The notes under the pieces are model-generated. The model was not told where the DNA came from. It did not search any database and saw only the letters and a program-made list of their open reading frames with translations. This document shows positions 7,202-15,483 of a DNA stretch of 20,640 nt, piece after piece. A program made the translations under genes and the position numbers. The DNA is from JBBRGG01 sp038240875 (lineage in GTDB: Bacteria > Planctomycetota > Phycisphaerae > Phycisphaerales > UBA1924), in contig JBBRGG010000023.1 of NCBI GenBank assembly GCA_038240875.1, forward strand, positions 1 to 20,640. Direction: 5' to 3'. Each line of letters begins with the position of its first letter. Within the stretch, counting starts at the first letter, position 1.

Positions 7202-8029
7202 TCACGAACCAGTGCGGAGTACGCCATATTTGAAAATGCACGAGAGCGCGCCAAAGCCGTCGGTCCATTTAATCTTTTTACCCTCCGCATAGGTTCGACC
7301 CGCATAGCTCACGGGAACTTCGTAGATGCGGAGTGGGCGTAGCGAAGTAGGCGTTGTGGAGGGTGCGGCAGAAACCGAAGCAGAGTACGTTGCGTCATCA
7401 GGAATCCGCATGTGCGCAAGTCGTGCGACAATCTCAGGTTCAACGCCAAAGCCACGTTCGGTGATGACCAGCCTTTGCATGACCGCGCGAGTAAAGCACT
7501 TGGTGCAGCACTCGATATCGGTGAGGTTGAGATTGGTCGCCATATTGGAAAACGTTGTAATGGCGCGATTCGCAACTGAGTGCCAGTAGTACAGCACTCG
7601 ATGGGTTTGGCCTAGGAAACGCGACCCGATGACCGCGTCGGCACGCCCATCGATGATCGGTCGAAGCGCAACTTCGTGGTCGCTCGGGTCGTACTCCAGA
7701 TCAGCATCATGGATCAAGGCGGCGTCCACGCCCTTGGATAACGCATGCGCAAGCCCAGTCGCGATCGCGGCACCCTTGCCTTGGTTTCTCGCGTGATACA
7801 AGGCTTCGACGCCAGGTTTCCTAGCCAGCGATTTGATGAGGTCGATAGAGCCATCGGTAGAACCATCGTCGATAAGGATTAGAGTTCGCTGACAAGGTTC
7901 GGACTTTCCCTGCGCGTTAACGCCACGCACTACGCCGCACGTTGGCGGCAGCGTCTGCAACACACGCTCAACCCCACGCACGACCCACCGAGATTCGTTG
8001 TATACCGGGATGATGATGGCAATATGCAC
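7202..8029 (-). CDS. Family 2 glycosyltransferase (polyprenyl-phosphate-sugar synthase type)
   Basis: A GT-A fold cytoplasmic transferase of about 275 residues. Motifs seen from the start: IPVYNE (near 7-12), DDGSTDGS, NQGKGAAIATG, the metal-binding DADLEYDP, and GSRF, followed by the FGVEPEIVARLA segment. This order matches the dolichol/undecaprenyl-phosphate mannose or glucose synthase group (DPM1/ArnC-like), though no C-terminal membrane pair is present. Two inserts are unusual: about 22 residues before the DDGS motif and a Ser/Thr/Pro stretch of about 20 residues near 212-232. The GTG at 8029 gives the typical MHIAIIIPVYNE start; a GTG at 8047 is also in frame. It lies 109 bp after pilB on the same strand, so it may belong to the same transcription unit. 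It could glycosylate an envelope or pilus component, which is only inference. Confidence 0.88.
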   Translation of the reverse strand: MHIAIIIPVYNESRWVVRGVERVLQTLPPTCGVVRGVNAQGKSEPCQRTLILIDDGSTDGSIDLIKSLARKPGVEALYHARNQGKGAAIATGLAHALSKGVDAALIHDADLEYDPSDHEVALRPIIDGRADAVIGSRFLGQTHRVLYYWHSVANRAITTFSNMATNLNLTDIECCTKCFTRAVMQRLVITERGFGVEPEIVARLAHMRIPDDATYSASVSAAPSTTPTSLRPLRIYEVPVSYAGRTYAEGKKIKWTDGFGALSCIFKYGVLRTGS

Positions 8030-8138
8030 GAGGCAAGGGTACCGCACACGGCTTCACAAAGTGCGGCTGCACAGCAGCTCAATATAACAATTACGCTACG
8101 TGCTTCATGTCCGCTTGTATCTCGCACCAATGTTTGCT

Positions 8139-10151
8139 TTAGTGCGTCGCTTCGGTCACGCGTAACACTTCTTGCACCGTCGTCAAACCTTTGGCAACTT
8201 TGCGCATGCCGTCGGATCGAAGCGTTACCATGCCTCGCTCGATGCACAATCGGCGGAACTCTGACACGTTTGGATTTCGCGCGATCACGTCACGCAACTG
8301 GTCGTCTACCGCCAACAACTCATAGATGCCAACACGCCCCGAATACCCGGTTTTGCGACATTTGTCGCATCCCTTAGCCACCCAGATCTCATCAGCGTCG
8401 AAGCTGTTCATCGTCAGGTATTCGGCAATCTCTTCCGATGGCTTCTCTTGTGCCTTGCAATGAATGCACAAACGCCTGATCAGTCGCTGCGCAAGCACCG
8501 CATTCACCGCAGCACCAACCAGGAACGGCTCAAGCCCGATATTGACCAGTCGCGTCACGCTGCTGGGCGCGTCGTTGGTGTGCAACGTCGAAAGCACCAA
8601 GTGGCCCGTCAACGCGGCCTGCACCGCAATGTGCGCCGTTTCATGGTCACGGATTTCGCCAAGCATGATAACGTCGGGATCCTGACGCAAAAGTGACCGC
8701 AGCGCAGCGGAGAACGTCATGCCGATTTTTTCATGTGTCTGCGTCTGCGTTATGCCGTCGAGGTGATATTCAACCGGGTCTTCGACCGTCGAAACGTTCA
8801 TCGAGTTCTTGTCGAGTTGCCGAAGCGAAGCGTACAGCGTCGTGGTTTTACCCGAGCCGGTTGGACCAGTGACCAGGACGATGCCGTGGGGCGCGTCGAT
8901 CTGCTTGCGCCAGGTAATAAGTGTGTTCTCGTCGAAGCCCAGATTCTCGAGTTCGACCGAGATTGATCGCTGGTCGAGAATACGCATGACGGTTTTCTCG
9001 CCCGCAGGCGTGGGCAGCGTCGACATGCGCAAGTCAAGCTTTCGCCCTTGCACCTGGCACCTGATGCGCCCGTCCTGAGGCAAGCGACGTTCAGAAATGT
9101 CGAGATTCGCCATGATCTTCAAGCGGCTGGTGATCGCCGACGCCATGCTGCCGGGCGGGTTCATCATCTCGAAGAGTTCGCCGTCGATACGAAAGCGAAC
9201 CTTCAGCTTCTTCTCGCCAGGCTCGATGTGGATATCCGAAGCGCCTTCTTTCACGGCGGTCTGGATGATGTAGTTGACATAGCGAATAACAGGGCTTTCG
9301 CCCGCTTCGCGTTCGAGATCGACGGCTTCGTTCGACGACTTTTCAACCTGAACGTCACCCTCTTCAACTTCGGAGAGGATCTTGGAAACGTCGACATCTT
9401 CGGTGTTGGTCTCGCCGACAATTTCAAGAACGCCACGCACGTCAAACGCGGTGACGAGGACCATCTTGACGGGCGCGCCGCCAAGGCGTTCGCGTATTTC
9501 ATCAAGAAGAAAGACGTTATCCGCGCGCGTAGCGCCGACGATGATGCGATTGCCATCGATGCGAAGCGGGATGATGTGGTTTAACTTGCAGAACTCGGGC
9601 GTTAGTCGCTGGAGAAGCTTGCCATCGAATCCGCCATCAAGCCCCTTTTCCAGGTTGATTCGCTCGAACGAGATACCTGAAATTTCGGCCAGGCATTGCT
9701 GCACGCCTGTTTCGTCCGCACCTTGCTCAATAAGTATGTCCGACAACCGACGTCCAGGCGACTGCTTGATCACTTGCTGCGCAACATTGAGTCGGTCGGC
9801 GGGCAACAACCCCTTTGCCACGAGCATCGCGCCAAGTTCAAGCGTTGGGTTGCTGTTGTCGCTGGCATCGGGGCGATAGATCTCCGAGATCGCAGGCCCA
9901 ACGCTTGCAGGTGAATTCAGGACTATTGCACGATTCACGGGCACAGCAGGATCTGGCTTCTGGGGCGCGTCCGAAAGAGGCGTGCCAAAGGACCGCTGAT
10001 TCGCGGGCACCGCAGGCAACGGGCTAAAGCTTTCCTCGGCTTGATCGACGCGGTGCTTCTTCACCGGTGCTTTAGGTGCTTTGTCGTCGCCCGCCTTTGA
10101 ATCATTCGCGCCAAGCTCGCTCAGGATGTCATCAATGTTGTACTTCGCCAC
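8139..10151 (-). CDS. pilB: Type IV pilus / type II secretion assembly ATPase (PilB/GspE/MshE family)
   Basis: A 670-residue hexameric cytoplasmic motor that drives pilin or pseudopilin polymerisation. A Pro-rich linker (about 20-100) precedes a MshEN/T2SSE N-terminal domain (about 104-245; the MshEN type can bind c-di-GMP, not provable here). The core ATPase shows Walker A GPTGSGKT (429-436), the Asp-box STVEDPVEY (454-462), Walker B DVIMLGEIRD (493-502) and the His box GHLVLSTLHTND (516-527). The zinc tetracysteine is complete: C562xxC565 and C595xxC598. This last feature marks extension ATPases rather than the retraction ATPase PilT. The start is GTG at 10151 with a strong GAGGGAG site just upstream. 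The N-terminus differs in length from standard PilB. It is the fifth gene of the pil cluster, separated from the PilP-like gene by a repeat array. Confidence 0.95.
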   Translation of the reverse strand: MAKYNIDDILSELGANDSKAGDDKAPKAPVKKHRVDQAEESFSPLPAVPANQRSFGTPLSDAPQKPDPAVPVNRAIVLNSPASVGPAISEIYRPDASDNSNPTLELGAMLVAKGLLPADRLNVAQQVIKQSPGRRLSDILIEQGADETGVQQCLAEISGISFERINLEKGLDGGFDGKLLQRLTPEFCKLNHIIPLRIDGNRIIVGATRADNVFLLDEIRERLGGAPVKMVLVTAFDVRGVLEIVGETNTEDVDVSKILSEVEEGDVQVEKSSNEAVDLEREAGESPVIRYVNYIIQTAVKEGASDIHIEPGEKKLKVRFRIDGELFEMMNPPGSMASAITSRLKIMANLDISERRLPQDGRIRCQVQGRKLDLRMSTLPTPAGEKTVMRILDQRSISVELENLGFDENTLITWRKQIDAPHGIVLVTGPTGSGKTTTLYASLRQLDKNSMNVSTVEDPVEYHLDGITQTQTHEKIGMTFSAALRSLLRQDPDVIMLGEIRDHETAHIAVQAALTGHLVLSTLHTNDAPSSVTRLVNIGLEPFLVGAAVNAVLAQRLIRRLCIHCKAQEKPSEEIAEYLTMNSFDADEIWVAKGCDKCRKTGYSGRVGIYELLAVDDQLRDVIARNPNVSEFRRLCIERGMVTLRSDGMRKVAKGLTTVQEVLRVTEATH

Positions 10152-10222
10152 GATTCTCCCTCGCGCAATAAACGGTCAAACAAACAACAATGAGTGCTCG
10201 GGTGTCGGGCGGGAAACTGCCT

Positions 10223-10297
10223 TACTTTCGCCTAATCTACTTTCGCCTAATTTACTTTCGCCTAATTTACTTCGGGCTGATCTACTTGAGCCTGGGC
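10223..10297 (-). repeat. 15-bp tandem repeat array over the pilP-like stop codon
   Basis: Plus-strand unit TACTTTCGCCTAATT repeats at 10223-10237, 10238-10252 and 10253-10267, with degenerate copies at 10268-10282 and 10283-10297. Read on the minus strand in the frame of the PilP-like gene, each unit supplies an AAG-TAA or AAG-TAG pair. The natural stop (10284-10282) is therefore followed by four more in-frame stops at 15-bp spacing. The array fills much of the 130-bp gap before pilB. Confidence 0.9.
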
Positions 10298-11016
10298 TTG
10301 TTCCCGCGCATCGGCGCGACCTTGCCACCTGGCGCTGATTCGTGGTCTTGCATCGACAGCGTAAACCGCTCCCCATCCGCGTCGAGCATGATCTCACGGC
10401 CTTCAATCGAGATGATCGTGAATGTTTCGTAGATGACGTCGCCCACGCGATACGTCGAGTCGCTGATGCGTGCCAAAGGCGATTTGCCGCCCATCACGCC
10501 TTGCAACCTGAGGTTGCGCAGGGTCAACATCATCTCTTCGCGCTTCTGTTCCGCAGCACGACGCTCGGATTCCGCCGCGAGTTGTTCAGGCGTCATCGAG
10601 GCTGAGTTTGGAATGTTGGGATTGACCTTGGTGACTGGTCGATCAAGCATGAAGGGCGTGTCTGTAAAGTCGCCTAGTGCAACTTCCATCGGCTTTTGGA
10701 TGCGTGCCAGGTCCGCCATAATTTTTTCATAGGTTCGTGCCTTGGCTTCATCAGGCTGCTGGTAATCGACGGGGACACTCTCAAAGTTGATCCCCGCGCG
10801 CACGCCATATTGCCGCATGAAGTGGATCGTCGCCGCACTGACCGCGAGGACGATGACCATGCAGACGACCTGGCCATTGACCCGCATCTTGCGCTTTACA
10901 ATCCCGGGGATCTGTTGATGCGATGTGCCGCCCTCGCCACCTTGCTGGTTCGCGACGGCGAGCGAATTGTTCGCGTTCGAAGGAAGGGTGTCGGCATTGT
11001 TTGGGTTCAGATTCAC
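10282..11016 (-). CDS. PilP/GspC-like inner-membrane pilus or secretion protein
   Basis: A 244-residue bitopic protein. Residues 1-47 are Asn/Gln-rich and cytoplasmic, a single membrane segment lies at about 48-66, and a periplasmic linker follows. A charged helix at about 142-166 leads to a small beta domain at about 167-221 (LRLQGVMGGKSPLARISD, YRVGDVI, FTIISIEGREIMLDADGERFTLSM). That domain matches the pattern of the PilP / GspC homology region, which links the PilN-PilO platform to the secretin. Classical PilP is a lipoprotein; this one has a membrane anchor like GspC. The GTG start at 11016 overlaps the pilO stop by 4 bp (GTGA), indicating translational coupling. Identity rests on fold pattern and gene position, so the name is not firm. 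Confidence 0.75.
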   Translation of the reverse strand: MNLNPNNADTLPSNANNSLAVANQQGGEGGTSHQQIPGIVKRKMRVNGQVVCMVIVLAVSAATIHFMRQYGVRAGINFESVPVDYQQPDEAKARTYEKIMADLARIQKPMEVALGDFTDTPFMLDRPVTKVNPNIPNSASMTPEQLAAESERRAAEQKREEMMLTLRNLRLQGVMGGKSPLARISDSTYRVGDVIYETFTIISIEGREIMLDADGERFTLSMQDHESAPGGKVAPMRGNKPRLK

Positions 11017-11573
11017 TTGTGTGCCTCCGTGGTCGCCACGCGCTTCTCGTCCTGGAAGTAAATACTGAGTGTAAATTCAGCCTTGAGCTCGATGTTTTCC
11101 TTCGGGTTCCCCGTGATCTTCATGTCGTGAATCCGCGTGATGCGGGGCAGCGTTTCGAGCCGCGACAAGAACGTGACGAAGCCCACGTACGTGCCTTGGG
11201 TTTCGAGTTCGAGAGGTTGTTCCATGTACATCGCTGCGGGTACGGGCTTGCTCGCCTTGATCCCGGGGGGTGCCAGTCCACATTCAACCGCGAGGTCCGA
11301 CACTTGTCGCACGATCGCGTCCACTTCCTTGTTGCTTGGTAGGCGCGCCTCGATGATGCGCACCGTGCGTTCAACATCTTTGTTCGCTCGGATGAGGTCG
11401 TCGTTGCGCGAGGTTTCTTCCTGCAAGCGGACGAGCAGCGATTCCTGGTGCGCGATCTGGCTCTTGTCCGACTCGATCTCGCGATTAAAGGGCCTGAAGA
11501 CCAGCACATAGCTAGCAACTGGAAGCCCGATCAGGATCAGCAGGACGAGCAACATTCGGATGCCATTGTTCAT
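11013..11573 (-). CDS. pilO: Type IV pilus inner-membrane platform protein PilO
   Basis: A 186-residue protein with the PilO plan: a short cytoplasmic start, one membrane helix at about 6-25, a coiled coil at about 30-80 (REIESDKSQIAHQESLLVRLQEE and following heptads), and a ferredoxin-like periplasmic domain. That domain includes LPSNKEVDAIVRQVSDLA and the family block GTYVGFVTFLSRLETLPRI. PilO pairs with PilN to align the pilus motor with the secretin. The ATG at 11573 overlaps the pilN stop by 4 bp (ATGA), and its own stop overlaps the next gene, so the three genes are one translationally coupled unit. Length is close to the family norm of about 200. Confidence 0.9.
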   Translation of the reverse strand: MNNGIRMLLVLLILIGLPVASYVLVFRPFNREIESDKSQIAHQESLLVRLQEETSRNDDLIRANKDVERTVRIIEARLPSNKEVDAIVRQVSDLAVECGLAPPGIKASKPVPAAMYMEQPLELETQGTYVGFVTFLSRLETLPRITRIHDMKITGNPKENIELKAEFTLSIYFQDEKRVATTEAHK

Positions 11574-12580
11574 GGATTGTTCTCCTTGCTCGAAGCGGCA
11601 TCCGCCACAGTTTCATTCGATCCAGTTCCGTTCAAGCCAGTTCCCTTTGAGCCAGCGTCTTTAGTACCCGTGTCCTTGGTACCTGCAACCTTGGATTTAA
11701 CTTGGTTCGATTTGTCTTGGTTCGCCTTGTTTTGCTTGGCCAGTATTTCTTTCGCCTTCGCTTCCTTCTCGCTTTCTTCCTTCGCGAGAGCGGCCTCTTC
11801 CTTGTGCTTCTTCTTGAGCCCGAGCGCCGTGGTCCGCTTCTCGATCAACCCACGCAGCGATGCCGCAACTTCTGCAGAATCAACATCGCTGCGAAGCGTG
11901 GCCGAGATCTCAAACTTACGAGGCAAGAGCTCGTCGCTCCCCTTTGAGTCGCGGATATACGCAAGCTCAACGTCATCAAGGATCGGGCTCTGTTTCAGCG
12001 AGCTGATAAAGTCGGCGATGTCGTTATTCTCTTTCGCGCCGCCGATGATCGTCAGCTGATACGTGAATCGCGGCGCAAGGATCGGCACCGCAACCAGCTC
12101 TTCCTTCTTCGCGCCAACAACCCGATCCGTCAGCGACTTGACCGCTGGTGGCTTCGCGCCCGGTGGCGGCGCAGCAGGAGGGTCAATCCGCGTGCTCTTG
12201 ATCTTTGACTCATTCAGCCGCATCGAATCCGACATGCGAAGCGTGATTTCCTGATATACGGCCCAACGCGGCAACCGCTCCACCAGCGCCGCAGTCAGCT
12301 GCGCCTTTTCCATGATCTGTGCACGCTGGGCTTCGAGCTGCTTGAGCTGCTCGATCTTTGCTGCCTCAGTATTGTACTGCTCGGTCACCGTCACAAGGTG
12401 CTTGCGCAGCGTTACCTTTTGCTGGAACGTAACAAGGAAAGCGCCCACGACGGCGGCCATCACAATCGTAAAGACGCTCAGCACGAGGATGTTCGCTCGT
12501 GCCTCGCTCTTGCGATTAATGTAATCCTCAGGCAGGAAGCTGCTGGGCCTAGGCCCGGCCGATCGAAATGGGCTATTCAT
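11570..12580 (-). CDS. pilN: Type IV pilus inner-membrane platform protein PilN, with long charged C-terminal tail
   Basis: A 336-residue bitopic protein. The N-terminal segment contains SFLPEDYINRKSEARAN, the position and style of the PilN peptide (INLLP-type) that docks in PilM. A membrane helix follows at about 30-52, a coiled coil at about 55-100, a Pro-rich linker at about 133-150 and a ferredoxin-like domain at about 165-245. The usual family length is near 200. Here residues about 250-336 form an extra Lys/Glu-rich then Lys/Thr/Gly/Asn-rich tail with a five-residue period. The ATG at 12580 is preceded by an AGGAG site. It lies 50 bp after pilM and overlaps pilO by 4 bp. PilM binding is inferred from the family. 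Confidence 0.88.
   Translation of the reverse strand: MNSPFRSAGPRPSSFLPEDYINRKSEARANILVLSVFTIVMAAVVGAFLVTFQQKVTLRKHLVTVTEQYNTEAAKIEQLKQLEAQRAQIMEKAQLTAALVERLPRWAVYQEITLRMSDSMRLNESKIKSTRIDPPAAPPPGAKPPAVKSLTDRVVGAKKEELVAVPILAPRFTYQLTIIGGAKENNDIADFISSLKQSPILDDVELAYIRDSKGSDELLPRKFEISATLRSDVDSAEVAASLRGLIEKRTTALGLKKKHKEEAALAKEESEKEAKAKEILAKQNKANQDKSNQVKSKVAGTKDTGTKDAGSKGTGLNGTGSNETVADAASSKENNP
11615..11689 (-). repeat. Degenerate 15-bp / pentapeptide repeat in the PilN tail
   Basis: Residues 298-322 of PilN read as five pentapeptides: VAGTK, DTGTK, DAGSK, GTGLN and GTGSN. The DNA shows the matching 15-bp period with drift. Flanking pentads (KANQD, KSNQV) suggest the array was once longer. Confidence 0.7.
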
Positions 12581-12630
12581 ACGCGTCCGCTCCTACATGG
12601 TTTATCAGGCCGGGGGTTCAATTCCATTCG

Positions 12631-13995
12631 TTACAAGTCCGTCTGACTCAGGCAAAGCCCAAGTGGAACCGCCCACGCTGGTTGTGGCTGTTTGAGGTCA
12701 ATGCCTGTTGCTGGTTCCTTTCCACTGCGCGCCACGCGAGCCATCGGGTCTGCCATCTGCGCCGGCAATCGCAACACCTTCGCGATGTGCTGACACAAGC
12801 CAAGATGCCGCGCCTCGCCACCAACGAAGACCACACGTTCAACCTTCCGAGTTGGAAATTGCGACGCGTAATAGCGCACGCACATCTGCACCTCGTCCGT
12901 GAGCGTCTCAAGCAAATCCGAAAGGTCGGCTTCCTCGGGCGCAACAGGAACCGGCGATTGCTGGCGAATCTCGCCAGTAAATCCAGGCATGCTCGCGCTT
13001 GGCGCGCGTCGGTCTTTACCTTGTAATGCCTCACTTTGTACCGCTTCACCTGGTGCCCCAGTACCCGCAGCCGTATCCATTTTAGTGGGTGTCAAACCAA
13101 CACGTACGCCATTGGGTAATGAACCAGGCAAAGCAGCAGGCAACGCCGCAGGCCTTTCCGCACGCATCGCGGACACCATCGCGAGTGCTGGTCTTGCCGT
13201 GTTCAGCGCTATGCGGCGCTGCCTCGCGTCCGCACGCATGCACGCGAGTTGATCGGCAACCGCATCATCCATGTGCCGACCACCAACCGCGACCACACGT
13301 GCAAACGCCATCTCTTTGCCGTGCGCGATCATGATCTTTGTAGCAGCAGAGCCCGCATCCAAGTACAACGTAGTGTGCGCTAGGTCGCCATCCCGGCGAT
13401 TGACATAAGCAAACGCGCTCAACACAGCCGCGAATTCGCTGTGCATCCCCACAGGTTGCAGCTTCGCCCCGACTATCGCCTTCATCAATCGCTCAACAAG
13501 TTCTCGCATCGCCGCGACGACGATCACTTCGCACTTGCCCGTCCCAGGCGTCGAAACATCGATCGTCCGGTACACCATCTGGCTCGGGTCACGATTGAAT
13601 TGAGCAGGGATCGCCGCATCAACCATGGCTTGCGTGGTGATGCCATCGGTCTTGGGGAATTGAAGATTCTTGCAAAAAGTCTGGAATGCGGGAATCGCGC
13701 ACACCGCGCGCTTGCCTTTAAACCCGCCATCGCGAATCAATCGAGGCAAGGCCTGTGCCTGAAAATCCAGACGTTTCATGTCATCTTCGAGCAGATTTTC
13801 AGGTGTTTCAAGATACGCCGCAGCGACAAGCGAGGGAGGGTCCCCGCAATTTACCTGCAGGATCTTGAGCCCGCCAGCACCAAAGTCGATTCCAATCGGC
13901 GAGACGCCACCAACAGGCAGAGCCGCGACGCTGCTCTGGAGCGACGTGCGCATCTTGGACAACGAACCAAGCCTTTTGAGAGCCTCAAAAGCCAT
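12631..13995 (-). CDS. pilM: Type IV pilus assembly protein PilM (actin-like ATPase) with internal insertion
   Basis: A 454-residue cytoplasmic FtsA/actin-fold protein that recruits PilN and organises the pilus motor at the inner membrane. Seen: the phosphate-1 block GIDFGAGGLKILQV (about 35-48), the segment AVCAIPAFQTFCKNLQFP, phosphate-2 LDAGSAATKIMI (about 213-224) with the following AVGGRHMDDAVA, the adenosine-site block VVFVGGEARHLGL (about 388-400) and the terminal PAWAVPLGLCL typical of PilM. Standard PilM has about 350 residues; the excess is mainly an Ala/Pro/Gly-rich insertion at about 265-355. The ATG at 13995 has GGAG 11 bases upstream, a rather long spacing. A later ATG (13953) and an earlier in-frame start (14100) are alternatives. 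It is the first gene of the pil cluster. Confidence 0.92.
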   Translation of the reverse strand: MAFEALKRLGSLSKMRTSLQSSVAALPVGGVSPIGIDFGAGGLKILQVNCGDPPSLVAAAYLETPENLLEDDMKRLDFQAQALPRLIRDGGFKGKRAVCAIPAFQTFCKNLQFPKTDGITTQAMVDAAIPAQFNRDPSQMVYRTIDVSTPGTGKCEVIVVAAMRELVERLMKAIVGAKLQPVGMHSEFAAVLSAFAYVNRRDGDLAHTTLYLDAGSAATKIMIAHGKEMAFARVVAVGGRHMDDAVADQLACMRADARQRRIALNTARPALAMVSAMRAERPAALPAALPGSLPNGVRVGLTPTKMDTAAGTGAPGEAVQSEALQGKDRRAPSASMPGFTGEIRQQSPVPVAPEEADLSDLLETLTDEVQMCVRYYASQFPTRKVERVVFVGGEARHLGLCQHIAKVLRLPAQMADPMARVARSGKEPATGIDLKQPQPAWAVPLGLCLSQTDL

Positions 13996-14351
13996 CGGTG
14001 AGATTGCTCCACGCGCAGCCTCGGCTCGTTTTGACCCGAAATGACAAACGCTCGTCACTCCTGCCCGCCCGTGCCTGTCCACGCTAATCCGTATCGGCAT
14101 CGACGCTTCGAGTGCCTGGCTTCAGCGTCCGACACAGACGAGCTTGTTTCCCCGCCTTCACTGGGCGTTAGAACCAGCAGCGACCGCACATGCCGATGCC
14201 GTTCTATTTACGTTATTGGACGTGCATAGTCCGATAGCGGTGACCCAAGTTGTGCGCACAAATAGGCTACTCGCTTGGTGCTTTATTGGGTTACTTACTT
14301 TCCAACTTGCTAAATCGAACCAATTCGAGTCTGTAACGCGACTCGCCAGGC
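13996..14351. other. Gap between mqnB and pilM
   Basis: These 356 bases separate the mqnB stop from the chosen pilM start and must hold any separate promoter for the pil cluster. No credible coding frame or RNA gene is seen, and no convincing -35/-10 pair was found on the minus strand. Two inverted repeats stand out: the perfect 12-bp palindrome at 14250-14261 and TCGAA/TTCGA at 14315-14328. Confidence 0.5.
14250..14261. promoter_or_regulatory. Perfect 12-bp palindrome upstream of the pil cluster (candidate operator)
   Basis: TTGTGCGCACAA is perfectly symmetric and lies 255 bp before the pilM start in a noncoding gap. A dimeric regulator site is possible. Only the symmetry and position support it. 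Confidence 0.3.
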
Positions 14352-15185
14352 TCAACCCCGCAAGCATGCTCCAATCCGTGAAAGTGTTTCCATCGCGGCA
14401 CCAACATCCCAACGTTGCTCACTTCGTGACCCGGTCGTGTTACTTATCACCCTGATCTCACAACTTGAGATTCCAAACCACGCCGCTACCTGACACACCG
14501 CAGCCCCTTCCATGGCCTCTGCTACCGCTCCGGTTCTTGCCACCACTTGCCGCGCTAGAGCGTTGGTCCCAGAACACGTCGAAACCGTCGCGATGACTCC
14601 AACTTGGCACGCACATCCATTCTTCCGGAGTAATTCGGCAATCACCTCCGTTAACTCTTTGGGCGCCAGCACGCCTTTCCCCTCGTCAAATGGGCCGATG
14701 GGAAATCCCATCTCACGCAGTGAAACAAACCCCTCGGGCCGTTCGAGCCCTTCGTCGGCGTACCGCATCACATTCGCTACCACTACGTCCCCAATATCCA
14801 TCGCATATGTGAGAATCGAATTGTTGGCATTCGAGGCAACTTCCCCATTCAGGTATTCCACGCTTGGAAGTGTCCCAGCAATACCAAGTGATATCACTGC
14901 GCAGTGGCGTGATGAGTCAATCACTCGTGCTACGCCCGCTGCGGCGTTGGCTTTGCCAACACCAGTCACCACGACATCAAGCCCAGACGCAAACGATTCC
15001 AGCTTCCATGGCCCAGATTGAAATGTTCCAGAAACATTACCGTTTGGCGTGCCAGTGTTTAGCACCGCTTGAGCTTCCAAAGGCGACGCAATTGCAAGCA
15101 AAATCCGTCCCGATTGAGGGTCGTTGTTCGACTCTGTACCGAGCGATCGAACTGCCCGCCGTACTGATTCAAGAACATGGTTCAT
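14352..15185 (-). CDS. mqnB: Futalosine hydrolase (menaquinone synthesis)
   Basis: A 277-residue member of the PNP/MTA nucleosidase superfamily. It matches futalosine hydrolase, which removes the base from futalosine to give dehypoxanthine futalosine in the cytoplasm. Blocks seen: ASPLEA (33-38), TGVGKANAA (74-82), SLGIAGTLP (99-107), EAMEGAAV (223-230, with the catalytic-region MEG), EIRVISN (243-249) and a tail with WDVGAA (259-264). The EIRxISN plus WDxxAA ending is characteristic of MqnB rather than of MTA/SAH nucleosidase. The ATG at 15185 has no clear ribosome site. An upstream TTG at 15266 would add a 27-residue hydrophobic leader unlike the family, so I rejected it. No other mqn gene is in the window. 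It lies upstream of the pil cluster on the same strand but 356 bp away. Confidence 0.87.
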   Translation of the reverse strand: MNHVLESVRRAVRSLGTESNNDPQSGRILLAIASPLEAQAVLNTGTPNGNVSGTFQSGPWKLESFASGLDVVVTGVGKANAAAGVARVIDSSRHCAVISLGIAGTLPSVEYLNGEVASNANNSILTYAMDIGDVVVANVMRYADEGLERPEGFVSLREMGFPIGPFDEGKGVLAPKELTEVIAELLRKNGCACQVGVIATVSTCSGTNALARQVVARTGAVAEAMEGAAVCQVAAWFGISSCEIRVISNTTGSRSEQRWDVGAAMETLSRIGACLRG

Positions 15186-15483
15186 GGACAACGCTAGACA
15201 AGCTACCGCAAGGACTACTTGTGCAACCACGTGTACAGCCCAGAGCGCACCTATGCCTGCGCACAAAGCACGTCACAGCAAAGGCTCTTGGCATGCTGCT
15301 CAATGCATGAACTTATGAGGTAGAACTTCGGCGGTCTGTCGAGCCAAATTGTGCAAAATTCCTTTGTTAATTGCGAATAATGGGCGGAAATCCACAACTG
15401 GTGGATACGATTGAACGAAGCCAGTAACTCTTAGGAGCGTGCCTGATTTGGGCTCGCCGAAACGCGTATGGAAGGACCTTTCA
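15186..15483. other. Divergent intergenic region between mqnB and the adaptor gene
   Basis: These 298 bases should hold the promoters of both divergent genes. The stretch 15350-15390 is AT-rich (for example AATAAT at about 15386-15391), but no -35 at proper spacing was found. AAGGA just before 15484 serves as the adaptor's ribosome site. No tRNA or small gene is seen. Confidence 0.4.

Noticed and set aside
10223..10297. Iteron-type replication origin
   Set aside because: Units are 15 bp, overlap a gene end, and there is no Rep gene, DnaA box cluster or AT-rich melting region nearby.
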